The notes: a model not told the origin generated them from the letters alone. A stretch of 64,000 nucleotides of DNA from CAWDXG01 sp963822115 (GCA_963822115.1 CAWGGM010000008.1:744001-808000), one strand, 5' to 3'; shown: positions 27,909 through 40,316, counted from the stretch's first letter. Numbers and translations: made by a program.

Positions 27909-28757
27909 ATGTCGTTGGTGGTGGTGGCGGGCGCGACGGGGTACCTGGGGCGTTTCCTGGTGGCAGGGCTCGCGGAACGCGGGGTCCGGGTCCGGGCGCT
28001 GGCGCGGCCGGGAAAGGCCGTGGAAGGCGCGGCCGAGGTGTTCGAGGGGGAAGCGACGCGGGCGGCGACGCTGGCGGGTCTGTGCGACGGCGCCGACGCG
28101 GTGTTCTCGAGCCTCGGCATCACACGCCAGAAGGATCGGGTGACGTTCGAGCAGGTCGACCACCAGGCGAACCTGAACGTGCTCGGCGAGGCGAAGCGCG
28201 CGGGCGTGCGGCGCTTCGGCTTCGTGTCGGTGGTGCGCCCCGAGCTGTTCGCGAGCTCGGCGATGGTGCAGGCGCGCGAACGCTTCGTCGCCGATCTGCT
28301 GTCCAGCGGGCTCGAGGCGCGGCTGGTGCGCGCCACCGGCTTCTTCAACGATCTGCGCGAGCCGTTCGAGATGGCGGAGAAGGGCCGCGTGTATCTCATC
28401 GGCGACGGCACGGCGCGCATCAACCCCATCCACGGCGCGGATCTGGCGCGGGCCTGCGCCGACGCGCTCGAAGGCGGCGACGAGATTCTCTCGGTGGGCG
28501 GTCCGGACACGTTCACGTGGAACGAGATCGCCGCGCTGGCCTTCGACGCGCTCGGGCGCCCGGCGCGGGTCACGCACGTGCCCGGCTGGATGGCGTCGTC
28601 GATGCTGCCGCTGGTCCGCCCCTTCAGCCGGCGCGCCTACGACATCGCAAGCTTCGTGCGCACGGTGTCGCTGCACGACATCACAGGGCAGCCGTGCGGC
28701 ACGCACCACCTGGGCGACTTCTACCGCGAGCTGGCGGCGCAGGCGCAAGCGGCTTGA
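27909..28757 (+). CDS. NAD(P)H-binding, NmrA/atypical SDR-family protein
   Basis: A 282-residue Rossmann-fold protein beginning MSLVVVAGATGYLGRFLVAGL, with the atypical-SDR motif GATGYLG at the very start. Other features are DAVFSSLGIT, a conserved VRATGFFNDL segment and INPIHGADLARACADAL. The canonical YxxxK pair is absent, as in NmrA/HSCARG-like and NDUFA9-like proteins. The ATG at 27909 is preferred over TTG at 27888 because it starts right at the fold. Might act as a redox sensor or reductase. No operon partner: the next gene starts 500 bases on. Confidence 0.85.
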   Translation: MSLVVVAGATGYLGRFLVAGLAERGVRVRALARPGKAVEGAAEVFEGEATRAATLAGLCDGADAVFSSLGITRQKDRVTFEQVDHQANLNVLGEAKRAGVRRFGFVSVVRPELFASSAMVQARERFVADLLSSGLEARLVRATGFFNDLREPFEMAEKGRVYLIGDGTARINPIHGADLARACADALEGGDEILSVGGPDTFTWNEIAALAFDALGRPARVTHVPGWMASSMLPLVRPFSRRAYDIASFVRTVSLHDITGQPCGTHHLGDFYRELAAQAQAA

Positions 28758-29071
28758 GCGCGGCGCACCAGACGAGATGACGACGCCTGGAGTCGCGTGG
28801 GCGTTGTCGTTTCCACGTCGAGATGCAGCCGCTCTGCCCAGCCGAGCACGGCCGTACCCCCAAGCGCCTGCGCCTCGGCAGGCATCATCGCCTTCGCCCA
28901 CCGACGAAGATATCACGCGCCGAGCGCGGACCCGAACAGCGCCGCGCCCACCGCATCGAGGTAGGGCGCGGCGGACCGCGACTGCGAACTCGCGCGGCGT
29001 GGCGGGGCGCGGCGGAGCGCGGTGGCGACGCGAGGCGGCGCGGCGAGGCGGGGCGCCACCTAAGTGTCGCC
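28758..29071. other. GC-rich noncoding stretch
   Basis: About 310 bases between the NAD(P)-binding gene and the HNH leader. The last 100 bases are a purine-rich GGCG/GCGG tract also present, with variation, before the 58-kb HNH copy (about 58195-58275). No gene seen. Confidence 0.5.
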
Positions 29072-29272
29072 GCGTCGCGATTTCCCGCTTGACGGGTTTC
29101 CGGGCGCGCGGCGTTTCGATCGCGCGGCTCGTGCGCAGAGCGGGCTTCGACGACGCGACAACGCGCGCTGTCGTCGTTTCCGCGTCGCGACGGAAGTCGA
29201 GGCGATCGAGGGCGCGAAAGCGCGTCAGCCGCCCTTCCGTGAGACCGTGGAAACCGGGTGTGCGGTGCAAGC
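29072..29272 (+). repeat. Conserved HNH-element leader, copy 1
   Basis: About 200 noncoding bases directly upstream of the HNH gene, closely similar to 52228-52421 and 58284-58486. Shared anchors in order: ATTTCCCGCTTGAC, GATCGCGCGGCTC, CGTTTCCGCGTCGCGACG and GCGAAAGCGCGTCA. The similarity begins sharply at the first anchor in the 52-kb copy. A promoter (TTGACA-like box in two copies) or a structured leader RNA are both possible. Confidence 0.75.
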
Positions 29273-30544
29273 ATGAACGCGCACCTCACCGCTTCCACCA
29301 TGCACAGCTACGATCTCGCCGGGCTCTCCGACGCCGCGTTGCTCGCGGGCACGCGCCAGCTGGTGGCCGCGAGCAACCACGCCCTGGCCGCACTGCTCGC
29401 CCACCTTGGCGAAGTCGAAGCGCGGGGGATCATCGCCTGGGCGTGCGGGTTGTACACGTACTGTGTCTATGAGCTGCGCATGTCGAGGACGCGCTTCCGC
29501 CGCGCGAAGGCCGCGCGGCTGCTGGAAGTTACCCGCGCTGTACGACGCCGTCGCTCGCGGCGAGCTGCACCTGACGGGTCTGTTGCTGCTCGGCCCGCAC
29601 CTCACCGAGGAGAACCTCGCCGACGTGCTGGCGCGCGCGAAGCATCGCACCAAGCGCGAGCTCGCAAAGCTCGTGCGCGAGCTCGATCCGCTGCCCGACG
29701 TGCCGGCGCGCGTCGAGCCGCTCGGCCCTGCGCTCATGGAGTCGCCGCGCAATCCCACGTGGAGCGAGTTCGTCGCGTCGTTCAATCCGGTGCGCGAGCT
29801 TCAGCCCGGGGAGCGGCCGGCGGATTGGCTCGACAAGGAGACAGATGTCCGCGGCGAGGACGACGACGGCGCGGGCGTGAGTGGAGACGCGGCGCCGGCG
29901 AGGCGCGACGAGCCACCCGCGCCGGCGCGGCCCCAGCGCCACAAGGTCCAGTTCACCGCCACGCAGGAATACGTCGAGCTGCTCGAGCGAGCTCGCGATC
30001 TGCTCTCCCACGCCGTGCCGGATCGCTCCTTCGAAGCCGTGCACCTGCGCGCGCTGCGCGAGCTGGTCGAAAGCTCGAGAAGAAGAAGTACGCCGCGACG
30101 ACCAGCGCCGGCGCGGGTGCGCAGCGCGAAGCCGGGCCGCCGAGCGACCCGCGCCAGCGCGGTTCCTCCGGGCCGCCAGGCGGGAGCGCGGTTCCACGCC
30201 GGCGCGGCAACAACCTCCAGGCCGACGAACCCGGCGAGCCGCGCCGGCGCGACACACCGAGCGACGCGGACGACCCGCGCCGGCGCGACCGCATCCCCGC
30301 CGCCGTCCGCCGCGCCGTCCGCGAGCGCGACGGCGCGCGCTGCGGCTACGTCGACGCGCGCGGCCAGCGCTGCCGCGAAACCGCCCAGCTCGAGTTCCAC
30401 CACGAGCAGCCCGTCGCCCGCGGCGGGCCCACCACGGCCGAAAACCTCAGCCTGCGCTGCCGCGCGCACAATGCGCTGGCGGCCGAGGAGGATTTCGGGC
30501 GCGGGTTCATGCGGGAAAGGAAACCGGCCGGGCCTGATGGCTGA
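29273..30544 (+). pseudogene. DUF222/HNH endonuclease family, copy 1 (frameshifted)
   Basis: A member of the multi-copy DUF222-HNH family (13E12-repeat-like). From ATG 29273 it encodes MNAHLTASTMHSYDLAGLSD. Several small indels around 29430-29545 move it to a second frame (PALYDAVARGELHLTGLLLL). A further shift near 30075 returns it to the first frame. A Pro/Arg-rich linker follows, then the HNH core with LEFHHEQPVARGGPTTAENL and LRCRAHNALAAEEDFG. Full length would be about 425 residues. About 430 bases (29640-30075) look almost identical to the 52-kb copy while the flanks are more divergent. The indel density suggests a non-functional gene, although sequencing error is possible. Confidence 0.8.
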
Positions 30545-30665
30545 GAGCGCCCCCCTTTTTCCCGGGCCGCCAGCCGACGCGACGCGCGGGGTGATATCCG
30601 ACAACCCGATCAAGCCCATTCCATGCAGCAACTCTGCTACCCTGCATCGTGGCCCGGGATAGCGC

Positions 30666-32552
30666 ATGAGGCTTTCGACCCACTGGCAGTGGCGTCACGC
30701 CTGGCTTCCGCTGGTCGCCATGGCCGCCGCGCTTGCAGCGTGCGGAGGCGGGCGGTCGCCGCTTGTGGATCAGGCCGGCGAAAACCGATGCCCCGAAGCC
30801 GCGCCGGAAGCCGCGCCCTGTCCAGTGCACCAGTCGCTCTGCAACACCTATTGCACCGACACCCAGGTCGACCCCCACAACTGCGGAGGTTGCGGCATCG
30901 CGTGCAATCCCGGCGAGCTCTGCTCCAAGGGACTCTGCAAGACCACCTGCGGCAGCGGCCTGTCCGAATGCACCGCCGACGGCGGCGCGCCCTACTGCGC
31001 CAACCTCGAAACCGACAACGCCAACTGCGGCGCGTGCGGGAACGTGTGCCGGTCCGGGAGAGCGTGCTCGGCCGGAACCTGCAAAACAACCTGCGCCCCG
31101 CCTCTCACCCGGTGCGGCACAGGCGACGTGGCCTACTGCGCGGACTTGCAGGGCGACAACTTCGATTGCGGCACCTGTGGACACGAATGCCCCGCGGGGC
31201 AGACCTGCCTCCACGGAAACTGCGTCGCCGTGTGCTCCACGTGGCTCACCGACTGCAACGGCACCTGCGTCGACACGCAGAACGACCCGCACAACTGCGG
31301 CGGCTGCGGCGTGAGCTGCGGTCCCTACTCGAACGGTTTCGCCGTCTGCACGAACGGTGTCTGCAGCGCGGTCTGCGACCAGGGCTTTGTCGACTGCCGG
31401 AGCGGAGGCAAGGACCACTGCGTGGATACGACGAGCGATCGGCAGAACTGTGGCGGGTGCGGACAGTCGTGTCCGGTCGGGTGTGGGTCGGGCGAGTGCC
31501 TTCGCGTTGTTCAGATGGTCGGGGGATACTTCGACACCTGCGCGCTCCTGTCGGATGGCTCGGTCGATTGTTGGGGGCACAACTTCCACGGGCAGCTTGG
31601 GGACGGCACAACGACCGATCGCCCTTCGCCCACGCCCGTTCCGGGTCTCGCCGACGTTGTCGCGCTGTCCGCAGAGGAGCAGTATGCCTGCGCGGTGCTC
31701 GCCGGGGGCTCCGTCGAGTGCTGGGGCGACAACTCCTGGGGACAGCTCGGCGACGGCACGACCACGTCGCGCCTATCCCCGACAGCGGTGCTGGGGCTGG
31801 CGGGGGTCAGCTCCATGACGACCGGCGAGCAGCACGCTTGCGCGTTGTTGGCCGGCGGCACGGTCGAGTGCTGGGGCGACAACGCGTCTGGCCAGCTCGG
31901 CGACGGCACGAGCACCACTCACCTCTCGCCCACACCAGTGCCAGGCCTTGCCGATGTCGTCGAGCTTTCCGCAGGCTCCTTTCACACCTGCGCTCTGCTC
32001 CGGACCGGAACCGTCAAGTGCTGGGGCAACAACTCCCGCGGGCAGCTGGGTGATGGCACCATCGCCACGCACCCTTCACCGACGCTCGTGCCCGGGCTCT
32101 CGAATGTCGCGGGCCTCGCCGCGGGCTTCCGCCGCACGTGTGCGCTGCTCGGCGACGGCTCCGTCGAATGCTGGGGATGGAACGCCTACGGAGTACTCGG
32201 CGACGGCACCACGACCGACAGGTATTCACCGACACCCGTGCACGGCCTGGCCAACGCTGTTGGCCTCGTTTTCGAAGTGGACGCCACCTGTGCCGTGCTT
32301 TCCGACGCCTCGGTGGACTGCTGGGGCGACAACTCCGACGGCGAGCTCGGCGATGGCACCACGACCTCGCGTCATCTGCCGGGTCCGGTCCCGGGCCTCT
32401 CGCACGTCGTCGCACTGGGCGGGGGATGGAGTCACGCATGCGCGCTGCTCGATGACGGCTCCGCCGAATGCTGGGGCCGCAACCAATACGGCCAGCTCGG
32501 CGACGGCACGGGTTCCGACGCGCTCTCGCCCACGCCTGTGATCTGGCCGTAG
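30666..32552 (+). CDS. Cys-rich, RCC1-repeat lipoprotein
   Basis: A 628-residue predicted lipoprotein (HAWLPLVAMAAALAACGGG, lipobox LAAC). Residues about 45-275 contain five or six Cys-rich modules with the core NCGGCGxxCxxGxxCxxGxC. These are common in Polyangia secreted proteins. Residues about 280-628 form seven RCC1-type units of about 50 residues (CALLSDGSVDCWGHNFHGQLGDGTTTDRPSPTPVPGL). That is enough for one complete seven-bladed propeller. It is convergent with the next gene. Function unknown; surface interaction domain likely. Confidence 0.9.
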   Translation: MRLSTHWQWRHAWLPLVAMAAALAACGGGRSPLVDQAGENRCPEAAPEAAPCPVHQSLCNTYCTDTQVDPHNCGGCGIACNPGELCSKGLCKTTCGSGLSECTADGGAPYCANLETDNANCGACGNVCRSGRACSAGTCKTTCAPPLTRCGTGDVAYCADLQGDNFDCGTCGHECPAGQTCLHGNCVAVCSTWLTDCNGTCVDTQNDPHNCGGCGVSCGPYSNGFAVCTNGVCSAVCDQGFVDCRSGGKDHCVDTTSDRQNCGGCGQSCPVGCGSGECLRVVQMVGGYFDTCALLSDGSVDCWGHNFHGQLGDGTTTDRPSPTPVPGLADVVALSAEEQYACAVLAGGSVECWGDNSWGQLGDGTTTSRLSPTAVLGLAGVSSMTTGEQHACALLAGGTVECWGDNASGQLGDGTSTTHLSPTPVPGLADVVELSAGSFHTCALLRTGTVKCWGNNSRGQLGDGTIATHPSPTLVPGLSNVAGLAAGFRRTCALLGDGSVECWGWNAYGVLGDGTTTDRYSPTPVHGLANAVGLVFEVDATCAVLSDASVDCWGDNSDGELGDGTTTSRHLPGPVPGLSHVVALGGGWSHACALLDDGSAECWGRNQYGQLGDGTGSDALSPTPVIWP

Positions 32553-32565
32553 CCTGCGCGAGTGA

Positions 32566-33651
32566 TCACTTCGGCGTCAACTTGACGACGGTGCCTTCCC
32601 CGCTGCCGGAGCCGGCGTTGGTCCAGTACACGCTGGTGCTATCCACGGCGATGGCGTTGGGCGCCTTCTGGCCCGACGCAAGGGTCACCGGCGCGCCGCC
32701 GAGGGGGACCTTCATGATCGTGCCGGCGACCGCCCCGTCTATCCAGTACACGCTGCTGCCGTCGACGGCGATGGCGACGGGATTGTGCTGACCGGATGCA
32801 AGCGTCCCGGGCGCACCGCCGCCGAGCGCGCGCTTCATCACGCTGCCGTCCTGGGAGTTGGGACCAAGCGTTCCCATGTTGACCCAGTACACGTTGGAGC
32901 CGTCGACAGCGATGGCCCCGGGAGAGCGCTGCCCGGCGGCGAGCGTCACCGGCACGCCGCCACCCAGCGCGACCTTCATCACATCACCGCCGCTCGTGCC
33001 TGACCCCGGCATGGTCGTCCAGTACGCGCTGCTCGCATCCACCGCGACAGACAGCGCGGTACCCGGTCCAGAAGCGATGGTCAGCGGCGTACCACCGCTC
33101 ACAGGCGCGCTCATCACGAGGCTTGCTGTCGTCCAATAGAGCGTCGAGCCCCGCACAGCGATGCCCTGCGCGGCTTGCCCCGTCGATGCGAGCGTGTGCG
33201 GCGTGCCGCCACCCACCGGTACGCTCCTCACTGAGCCATCGCCGGCGACCCAGTACACGCGGCTGGCATCGACGGCCATGTGGATAGCTCTGGAATGCTG
33301 CGCTGCCAGCGTTCGAACCGCGCCGCCGTCCGCCGGGACGCTCATCACGGCACCCTGGGGATGGATGGGATCCGAACCGCCGTTCAACCAGTACGCGCGG
33401 TGGTCCCGCGCCGCGATCGCATCCGGGTTGTCCTGCCCGGAGGCGAGCGTCACCAGGCAGCGCTGTCCCACGCACGTCCCCGCACAGGCGCCGCACGGCG
33501 ACCCCGCCTGCCCGCCGCTGCCGCCCGTGCCGCTACTGCCCCCGGCCGACCCGCCCGAGCTCTTGCCGCCGCAAGCTCCGGAAGCCGTAGCCCCCAGCAC
33601 CAACGCCAATACCCCAACCCAGCGGAAACCCCGCGCGCACGAGTAGTGCAT
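32566..33651 (-). CDS. Propeller-type lipoprotein
   Basis: A 361-residue predicted lipoprotein (FRWVGVLALVLGATASGACGG, lipobox SGAC) with a Gly/Ser linker. Its body is about seven repeats of 40-45 residues with the consensus (A/I)AVDGSxVYWxxxxxxGxVMKVxLGGGxPxTLASGQ. This corresponds to a DUF5050/TolB-like beta-propeller found in many copies in Polyangia. The ATG at 33651 starts the signal peptide; the longer frame upstream is noncoding in style. It converges on the RCC1 lipoprotein, with 13 bases between stops. Confidence 0.85.
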   Translation of the reverse strand: MHYSCARGFRWVGVLALVLGATASGACGGKSSGGSAGGSSGTGGSGGQAGSPCGACAGTCVGQRCLVTLASGQDNPDAIAARDHRAYWLNGGSDPIHPQGAVMSVPADGGAVRTLAAQHSRAIHMAVDASRVYWVAGDGSVRSVPVGGGTPHTLASTGQAAQGIAVRGSTLYWTTASLVMSAPVSGGTPLTIASGPGTALSVAVDASSAYWTTMPGSGTSGGDVMKVALGGGVPVTLAAGQRSPGAIAVDGSNVYWVNMGTLGPNSQDGSVMKRALGGGAPGTLASGQHNPVAIAVDGSSVYWIDGAVAGTIMKVPLGGAPVTLASGQKAPNAIAVDSTSVYWTNAGSGSGEGTVVKLTPK

Positions 33652-34158
33652 GATGGAACGTGGTGTCGCCGTCGGCGGAAAGCGGCTCAGGTCGAGGACG
33701 GATTTCTTTCGAGCTGGCCCCAACAACGACGCGCGGCGGCCCAGTCGTCCAGGCCGGCTCCCCCGAGATCGTCGTCTTCGTCGCGGGCGGTCGAACAGGT
33801 CGTTCAAGTCCAGCTGAAGATATCATGGGGAAACGCCGCGCGTGGTTGACTCTCGCGAGGCGTGGACGCACACTGTCGCCCGAACCCGCGCTTCGCGCAG
33901 AAAGGAGGACGACAATGCAGCCCATTGCACGCACTGCCCGGAAGTCGAGCCTCCGGTCTGCGTTCCGTTGAGCGCGTTTTTCAACTGAAGAGCTCTCGCT
34001 GGCGGTGGTTGCTCTGGCCACCGGCGAGCGGATGCGTGTAGCGCATCTTGCTCTCTGCGCGCCTGCGTTCCAGAACCGCACGACTGGAGGCTCCTGGGCG
34101 CTGTCGATGACGGCAGCGCAGGGGATTGATCTGCCCTGATGCGGGCACGGAGCCACTC
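33652..34158. other. Intergenic stretch with one possible small gene
   Basis: About 500 bases between the propeller lipoprotein and the RbfA-like gene. The only candidate is the 18-codon frame at 33915-33971. The rest shows neither coding signature nor strong hairpins. Confidence 0.5.
33915..33971 (+). CDS. Possible 18-residue peptide with strong ribosome site
   Basis: ATG at 33915 is preceded by AAAGGAGGACGACA, one of the best Shine-Dalgarno sequences in the window. It opens a frame of 18 codons (MQPIARTARKSSLRSAFR, then TGA). The peptide is strongly basic. It could be a leader peptide, a small protein, or the start of a gene broken by a frameshift. No downstream continuation was recognised. 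Length alone makes the call weak. Confidence 0.3.
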   Translation: MQPIARTARKSSLRSAFR

Positions 34159-34497
34159 GTGAAACAGCGAACCAGAAACCCATCCAAGCAAGAACGCAAG
34201 CTCGCGCAACTCTGCGCGCAGGTTGAAGAGATCGTCAGCCTCGCCCTCGGCGACTCCGCTGACGACCGCCTGCACGACCTGATCGTGCAATCCGTATCGC
34301 CGGGTCCCGATGGCAACCGGCTGCTCATCGCCGTCGTGGCGACCGAACCACTCGACATGGCCTCGATCGAAGCACTGTACCGCGCGCTCGAACGCGCACG
34401 CCCGTGGCTGCGACAGCAGGTCGCCGACGGGATCCACCGCAAGCGCACGCCGGACCTCGCGTTCCAGGTGCTACCGCCGTGGGAGGGGAACGAATGA
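34159..34497 (+). CDS. RbfA-like protein coupled to rtcB
   Basis: A 112-residue protein resembling ribosome-binding factor A in size and order of elements: KQERKLAQLCAQVEEIVSLALGDSADDRLHDLIVQSVSPGPDGNRLLIAVV, then a helix (SIEALYRALERARPWLRQQVADGI), then KRTPDLAFQVLP. Canonical RbfA ends in a comparable helix plus P-x-L-x-F strand. GTG at 34159, preceded by GGAG, is preferred to a TTG 11 codons upstream. Its TGA overlaps the ATG of rtcB (ATGA), so the two should be translated together. A KH-fold RNA- or ribosome-binding role next to an RNA ligase suggests RNA or ribosome repair. Not in the usual nusA-infB-rbfA context. Confidence 0.7.
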   Translation: MKQRTRNPSKQERKLAQLCAQVEEIVSLALGDSADDRLHDLIVQSVSPGPDGNRLLIAVVATEPLDMASIEALYRALERARPWLRQQVADGIHRKRTPDLAFQVLPPWEGNE

Positions 34498-35621
34498 GCC
34501 AGCTACCCGAAAAGACCCAGGCGTGGCTGCCGGAGCCGCTGTCGGACGAGGTGCGAAGGTCCATCGAGCGACTCGCGCGGCTGGACGACGTCGCGCGCAT
34601 CGCGCTCATGCCGGACGTTCACCTCGCCGAGAACGTCTGCATCGGTGCGGTCGTCGCTTCCCACTCCGGCCTCTACCCGGACGCGGTCGGCGGCGACATT
34701 GGCTGCGGCATGGCGACCGTGCAGCTTGATGCACACGCGGGCGTCGTGAATCGGCGCTCGGCCGAGCGCATTCTCGAAGCGTTGGCGAAGGCAGTGCCGA
34801 CCCATCGCCACCGACAGAAACAGGCCCTGCCCCCGGAGCTCGCCGCCGCGAAACTGTCGACGCCGGCGCTGCAGAAGGCCCTGGAACGCCACGGCGCAGT
34901 GCAACTCGGCACTCTCGGGAGCGGCAACCACTTCCTCGAGCTCCAGGCCGACGAGGAGGGGCGGCTCTGGCTCACGGTGCATACCGGATCTCGCGGACTG
35001 GGCCCCGCCGTGCGCCAACATCACCTGGAGGAGGCCGACGCGGTGGGCAGCGGTCTGCGCGCGCTGCAGGGGGAGACCGCTGCCGGCCATGCGTACCTCG
35101 GCGACCACGATGTGGCGGTGCAGTTTGCCGAGTGCAGTCGACGGTCCATTCTCGAAGCGGCCGTGATGGCGCTCGGCGACGTGGTCCAGGCAGAAGCCGA
35201 CTGGGACACGCTCGTCAGCTGCACGCACAATTTCGTGCGTAGGGAGGTGCACGACGGCCAGACCCTCTGGGTCCACCGCAAGGGCGCCATGTCCGCCCGC
35301 GCCGGCGAGCCCGGAATCGTGCCCGGTTCGATGGGCGCCGAGAGCTACATCGTCACGGGGCGCGGCCACGAAGCTGCGCTCCGGTCGAGCTCCCACGGTG
35401 CCGGTCGGGCCATGAGCCGCGGCGCGGCCCGGCGCCGGATCACCGTCGCCAAGCTCGAGCGCGAGATGGACGGCGTCTGGTTCGACAACGGCATGAGCAA
35501 GCGCCTGCTCGACGAGGCGCCGTCGGCGTACAAGCCCATCGCGGCCGTCATGCGGGCGCAGAAGGAACTGACGCGCATCGAACGGCGGCTCCGGCCGGTG
35601 TTGAGCTACAAGGGTGGGTAG
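34494..35621 (+). CDS. rtcB: RNA-splicing ligase RtcB
   Basis: A 375-residue RtcB-family ligase, which joins RNA 2',3'-cyclic phosphate or 3'-phosphate ends to 5'-OH using GTP and Mn2+. Visible family motifs: GGDIGCGMATVQ (metal ligands Asp and Cys), LGSGNHFLEL, VHTGSRGLG, PGSMGAESYIVTG and SSHGAGRAMSRGAARRR, whose His is the guanylylated residue. The chain is shorter than the E. coli enzyme (408 residues) but retains all of these. It is translationally coupled to the RbfA-like gene. No RtcA cyclase or RtcR activator is nearby. Confidence 0.93.
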   Translation: MSQLPEKTQAWLPEPLSDEVRRSIERLARLDDVARIALMPDVHLAENVCIGAVVASHSGLYPDAVGGDIGCGMATVQLDAHAGVVNRRSAERILEALAKAVPTHRHRQKQALPPELAAAKLSTPALQKALERHGAVQLGTLGSGNHFLELQADEEGRLWLTVHTGSRGLGPAVRQHHLEEADAVGSGLRALQGETAAGHAYLGDHDVAVQFAECSRRSILEAAVMALGDVVQAEADWDTLVSCTHNFVRREVHDGQTLWVHRKGAMSARAGEPGIVPGSMGAESYIVTGRGHEAALRSSSHGAGRAMSRGAARRRITVAKLEREMDGVWFDNGMSKRLLDEAPSAYKPIAAVMRAQKELTRIERRLRPVLSYKGG

Positions 35622-35743
35622 GGATGCTGGCGCGTGCAGGACAGCCTCGCGAAACGCAGAATGGCCGGCGCACAACGCGGCGCGCGACGCAGGCCTCGGC
35701 GACAAGCCCAGCCATGCCGCGCAGGCGCCGACGCCGCTGCCTC

Positions 35744-35929
35744 GTGCTACGCTTCACACCTCAGCCCCCGCCGATCTCCGAGGATCGCGCGGCGGACGAG
35801 GACTTCGACAACGACGCCCTGCGCGGCGTGCGCCGGCAGCTCCAGAACGTCGACATGGTCCGCGTGCAGGACGCGGGCTTGCGCGGCGCCGACGATCCAA
35901 CCGTACTGGACTGGGCAGCTCGCGAGTCA
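35744..35929 (+). pseudogene. N-terminal fragment of a DUF5615 PIN-like protein
   Basis: The sequence encodes ADEDFDNDALRGVRRQLQNV, then DMVRVQDAGLRGADDPTVLDWAARE. This is the N-terminal half of DUF5615/Mut7-C-like PIN proteins (usually LADENFxxDxxRGLxRxxPxxDxVRVQDxGLxGaxDPxVLxWAAxxxRV). The homology stops exactly where a copy of the helicase 3'-tail repeat begins (about 35933), so the rest has been deleted. These proteins are usually the RNase-like half of a toxin-antitoxin pair; no partner remains here. Confidence 0.7.
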
Positions 35930-35932
35930 CGC

Positions 35933-36055
35933 CCCGCGAAAGCCCCCGATCCAACCGCACCAACGACTCCACCCGCGCCCCACTGACGTGCAGCCGGATG
36001 CGCCGCGTCGGGTTGTTCCCCTGCGCGGCCTGCAGGTCGCCGCGCAGCGCCGCGC
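35933..36055 (-). repeat. Helicase 3'-tail repeat, copy 1
   Basis: About 115 bases closely similar to the last codons of the HIT-PLD-helicase gene at 36978-37098, in the same orientation. It is detached from any helicase body. Together with the real tail it brackets the HepT-MntA cassette. Shared block: CCCCCGAT-CAACCGCACCAACGACTCCACC on the plus strand, written with one variable base. Confidence 0.75.
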
Positions 36056-36059
36056 CGCG

Positions 36060-36491
36060 CTACTCGCCCGACGACTGCTCGACCAATCCAGCGACGGCCT
36101 CGACGAAACCTTCGAGAGCCGCGAACCCCGCGGGCAGCTCGTCCCAGAGGCGCTCAACGTCGACCGAGGCGTAGCCGTGGGCCAGCCGGTTCCTCAAGCG
36201 CGCGCAGCCTTCGAGCGGCTCGACCAACGCGGCATCCAGAACCCCCCTTTCCGCCAGGACCTTGAAGGCCTCCGCGTACGAGCCGGGCATGCCCCAGCCC
36301 TCGTCCGCCACCACATGGAACGCAATGTCGATCGCTTCCTGGATGGCCACGAACAGGCTCATTGCCAGCGCATCCTGAAGCAGCCGATCCTGCTCGAGCT
36401 CGCTGGCGCTGCCGGGGCGTCGGGTCCGCGCGCGTTCGAGGTGGTCGCGCAGCGTCACCAGCTTGCGCAGGACGATCAGCGGATCGGTCAT
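36060..36491 (-). CDS. hepT: HepT-type HEPN toxin
   Basis: A 143-residue HEPN-fold RNase of the HepT (DUF86) family. The RX4HXY active-site motif is present as RNRLAHGY at about residues 102-109, preceded by the helix pattern FVAIQEAIDIAFHVV. HepT toxins cleave RNA and are silenced when the MntA nucleotidyltransferase adds AMP residues to the motif tyrosine. Its ATG overlaps the stop of the MntA gene (ATGA), so the pair is one transcript. The motif is intact, so the toxin should be functional. Copies of the helicase tail repeat lie on both sides of the pair. Confidence 0.88.
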   Translation of the reverse strand: MTDPLIVLRKLVTLRDHLERARTRRPGSASELEQDRLLQDALAMSLFVAIQEAIDIAFHVVADEGWGMPGSYAEAFKVLAERGVLDAALVEPLEGCARLRNRLAHGYASVDVERLWDELPAGFAALEGFVEAVAGLVEQSSGE

Positions 36492-36907
36492 CCTGCTCCT
36501 TGTGCCAGGCGTCGCGCCAGGCGTCGCCGCGCATCGTCCCAGAGCGGCTTCATCTCCGCGTGATCGAGTGCCGCCTCCGCCAGGAACCGGGGCAGCGCTG
36601 CCGGCGGATCCGCAGCCAGCAGCACGTGGTCCCGCGCCACCTCGAAACGCAGGATGGCCGGCGCCTCATCCAGCCTGACGATGTCCACCTCGCGCCCGGT
36701 CGCGCGCCCCAGCCGCGCCGCGAGCTCCAGCTCCCCGCGCAGGCTCAACGCGGGATCGGCCGGCACGATGCCCACGTCCAGGTCGCTGTCCGCGCGCAGC
36801 TTGCCCTTCGCCGCCGACCCGAACAAGAGCGCGAGCCGCAGCCGCGGCCCCCCCTCTGCGAGCGCCGCCCGGAGCTGTTCCACGATGCGCGTGACCTCGT
36901 CGCCCAC
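36488..36907 (-). CDS. mntA: MntA-type nucleotidyltransferase antitoxin
   Basis: A 139-residue minimal nucleotidyltransferase. The catalytic signature GSX10DXD is complete: LFGSAAKGKLRADSDLDVGI. Downstream GREVDIVRL supplies the third acidic residue. It is predicted to AMPylate and neutralise HepT. GTG at 36907 gives the usual short N-terminus; an ATG at 36967 would add 20 residues without homology. It begins shortly after the helicase stop at 36975 on the same strand. Confidence 0.88.
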   Translation of the reverse strand: MGDEVTRIVEQLRAALAEGGPRLRLALLFGSAAKGKLRADSDLDVGIVPADPALSLRGELELAARLGRATGREVDIVRLDEAPAILRFEVARDHVLLAADPPAALPRFLAEAALDHAEMKPLWDDARRRLARRLAQGAG

Positions 36908-36974
36908 GGCCCCAGCATAGCGCACAACGCGGCGAGCGGCGCAGCCCTGGCCGACAAGCGCAACCATCCTTGCC

Positions 36975-40230
<3,256 letters not shown>

Positions 40231-40316
40231 TGCGGGGCACGATAGCGGAGGCGAATGCAGAGCTCGAGCGGAAAGCCGCTGCCCCGCTCGCATACCGGAT
40301 GACGAGCGCCAAAGGC

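Noticed and set aside
31470..31484. GGACA-N4-TGTCC palindrome like those before the kinase operon
   Set aside because: It lies inside the coding sequence of the RCC1 lipoprotein, over conserved Cys codons, and is best explained by chance.
33660..33971. 103-codon plus-strand frame upstream of the RbfA-like gene
   Set aside because: Only its last 18 codons have a ribosome site. The rest shows low-complexity composition without homology.
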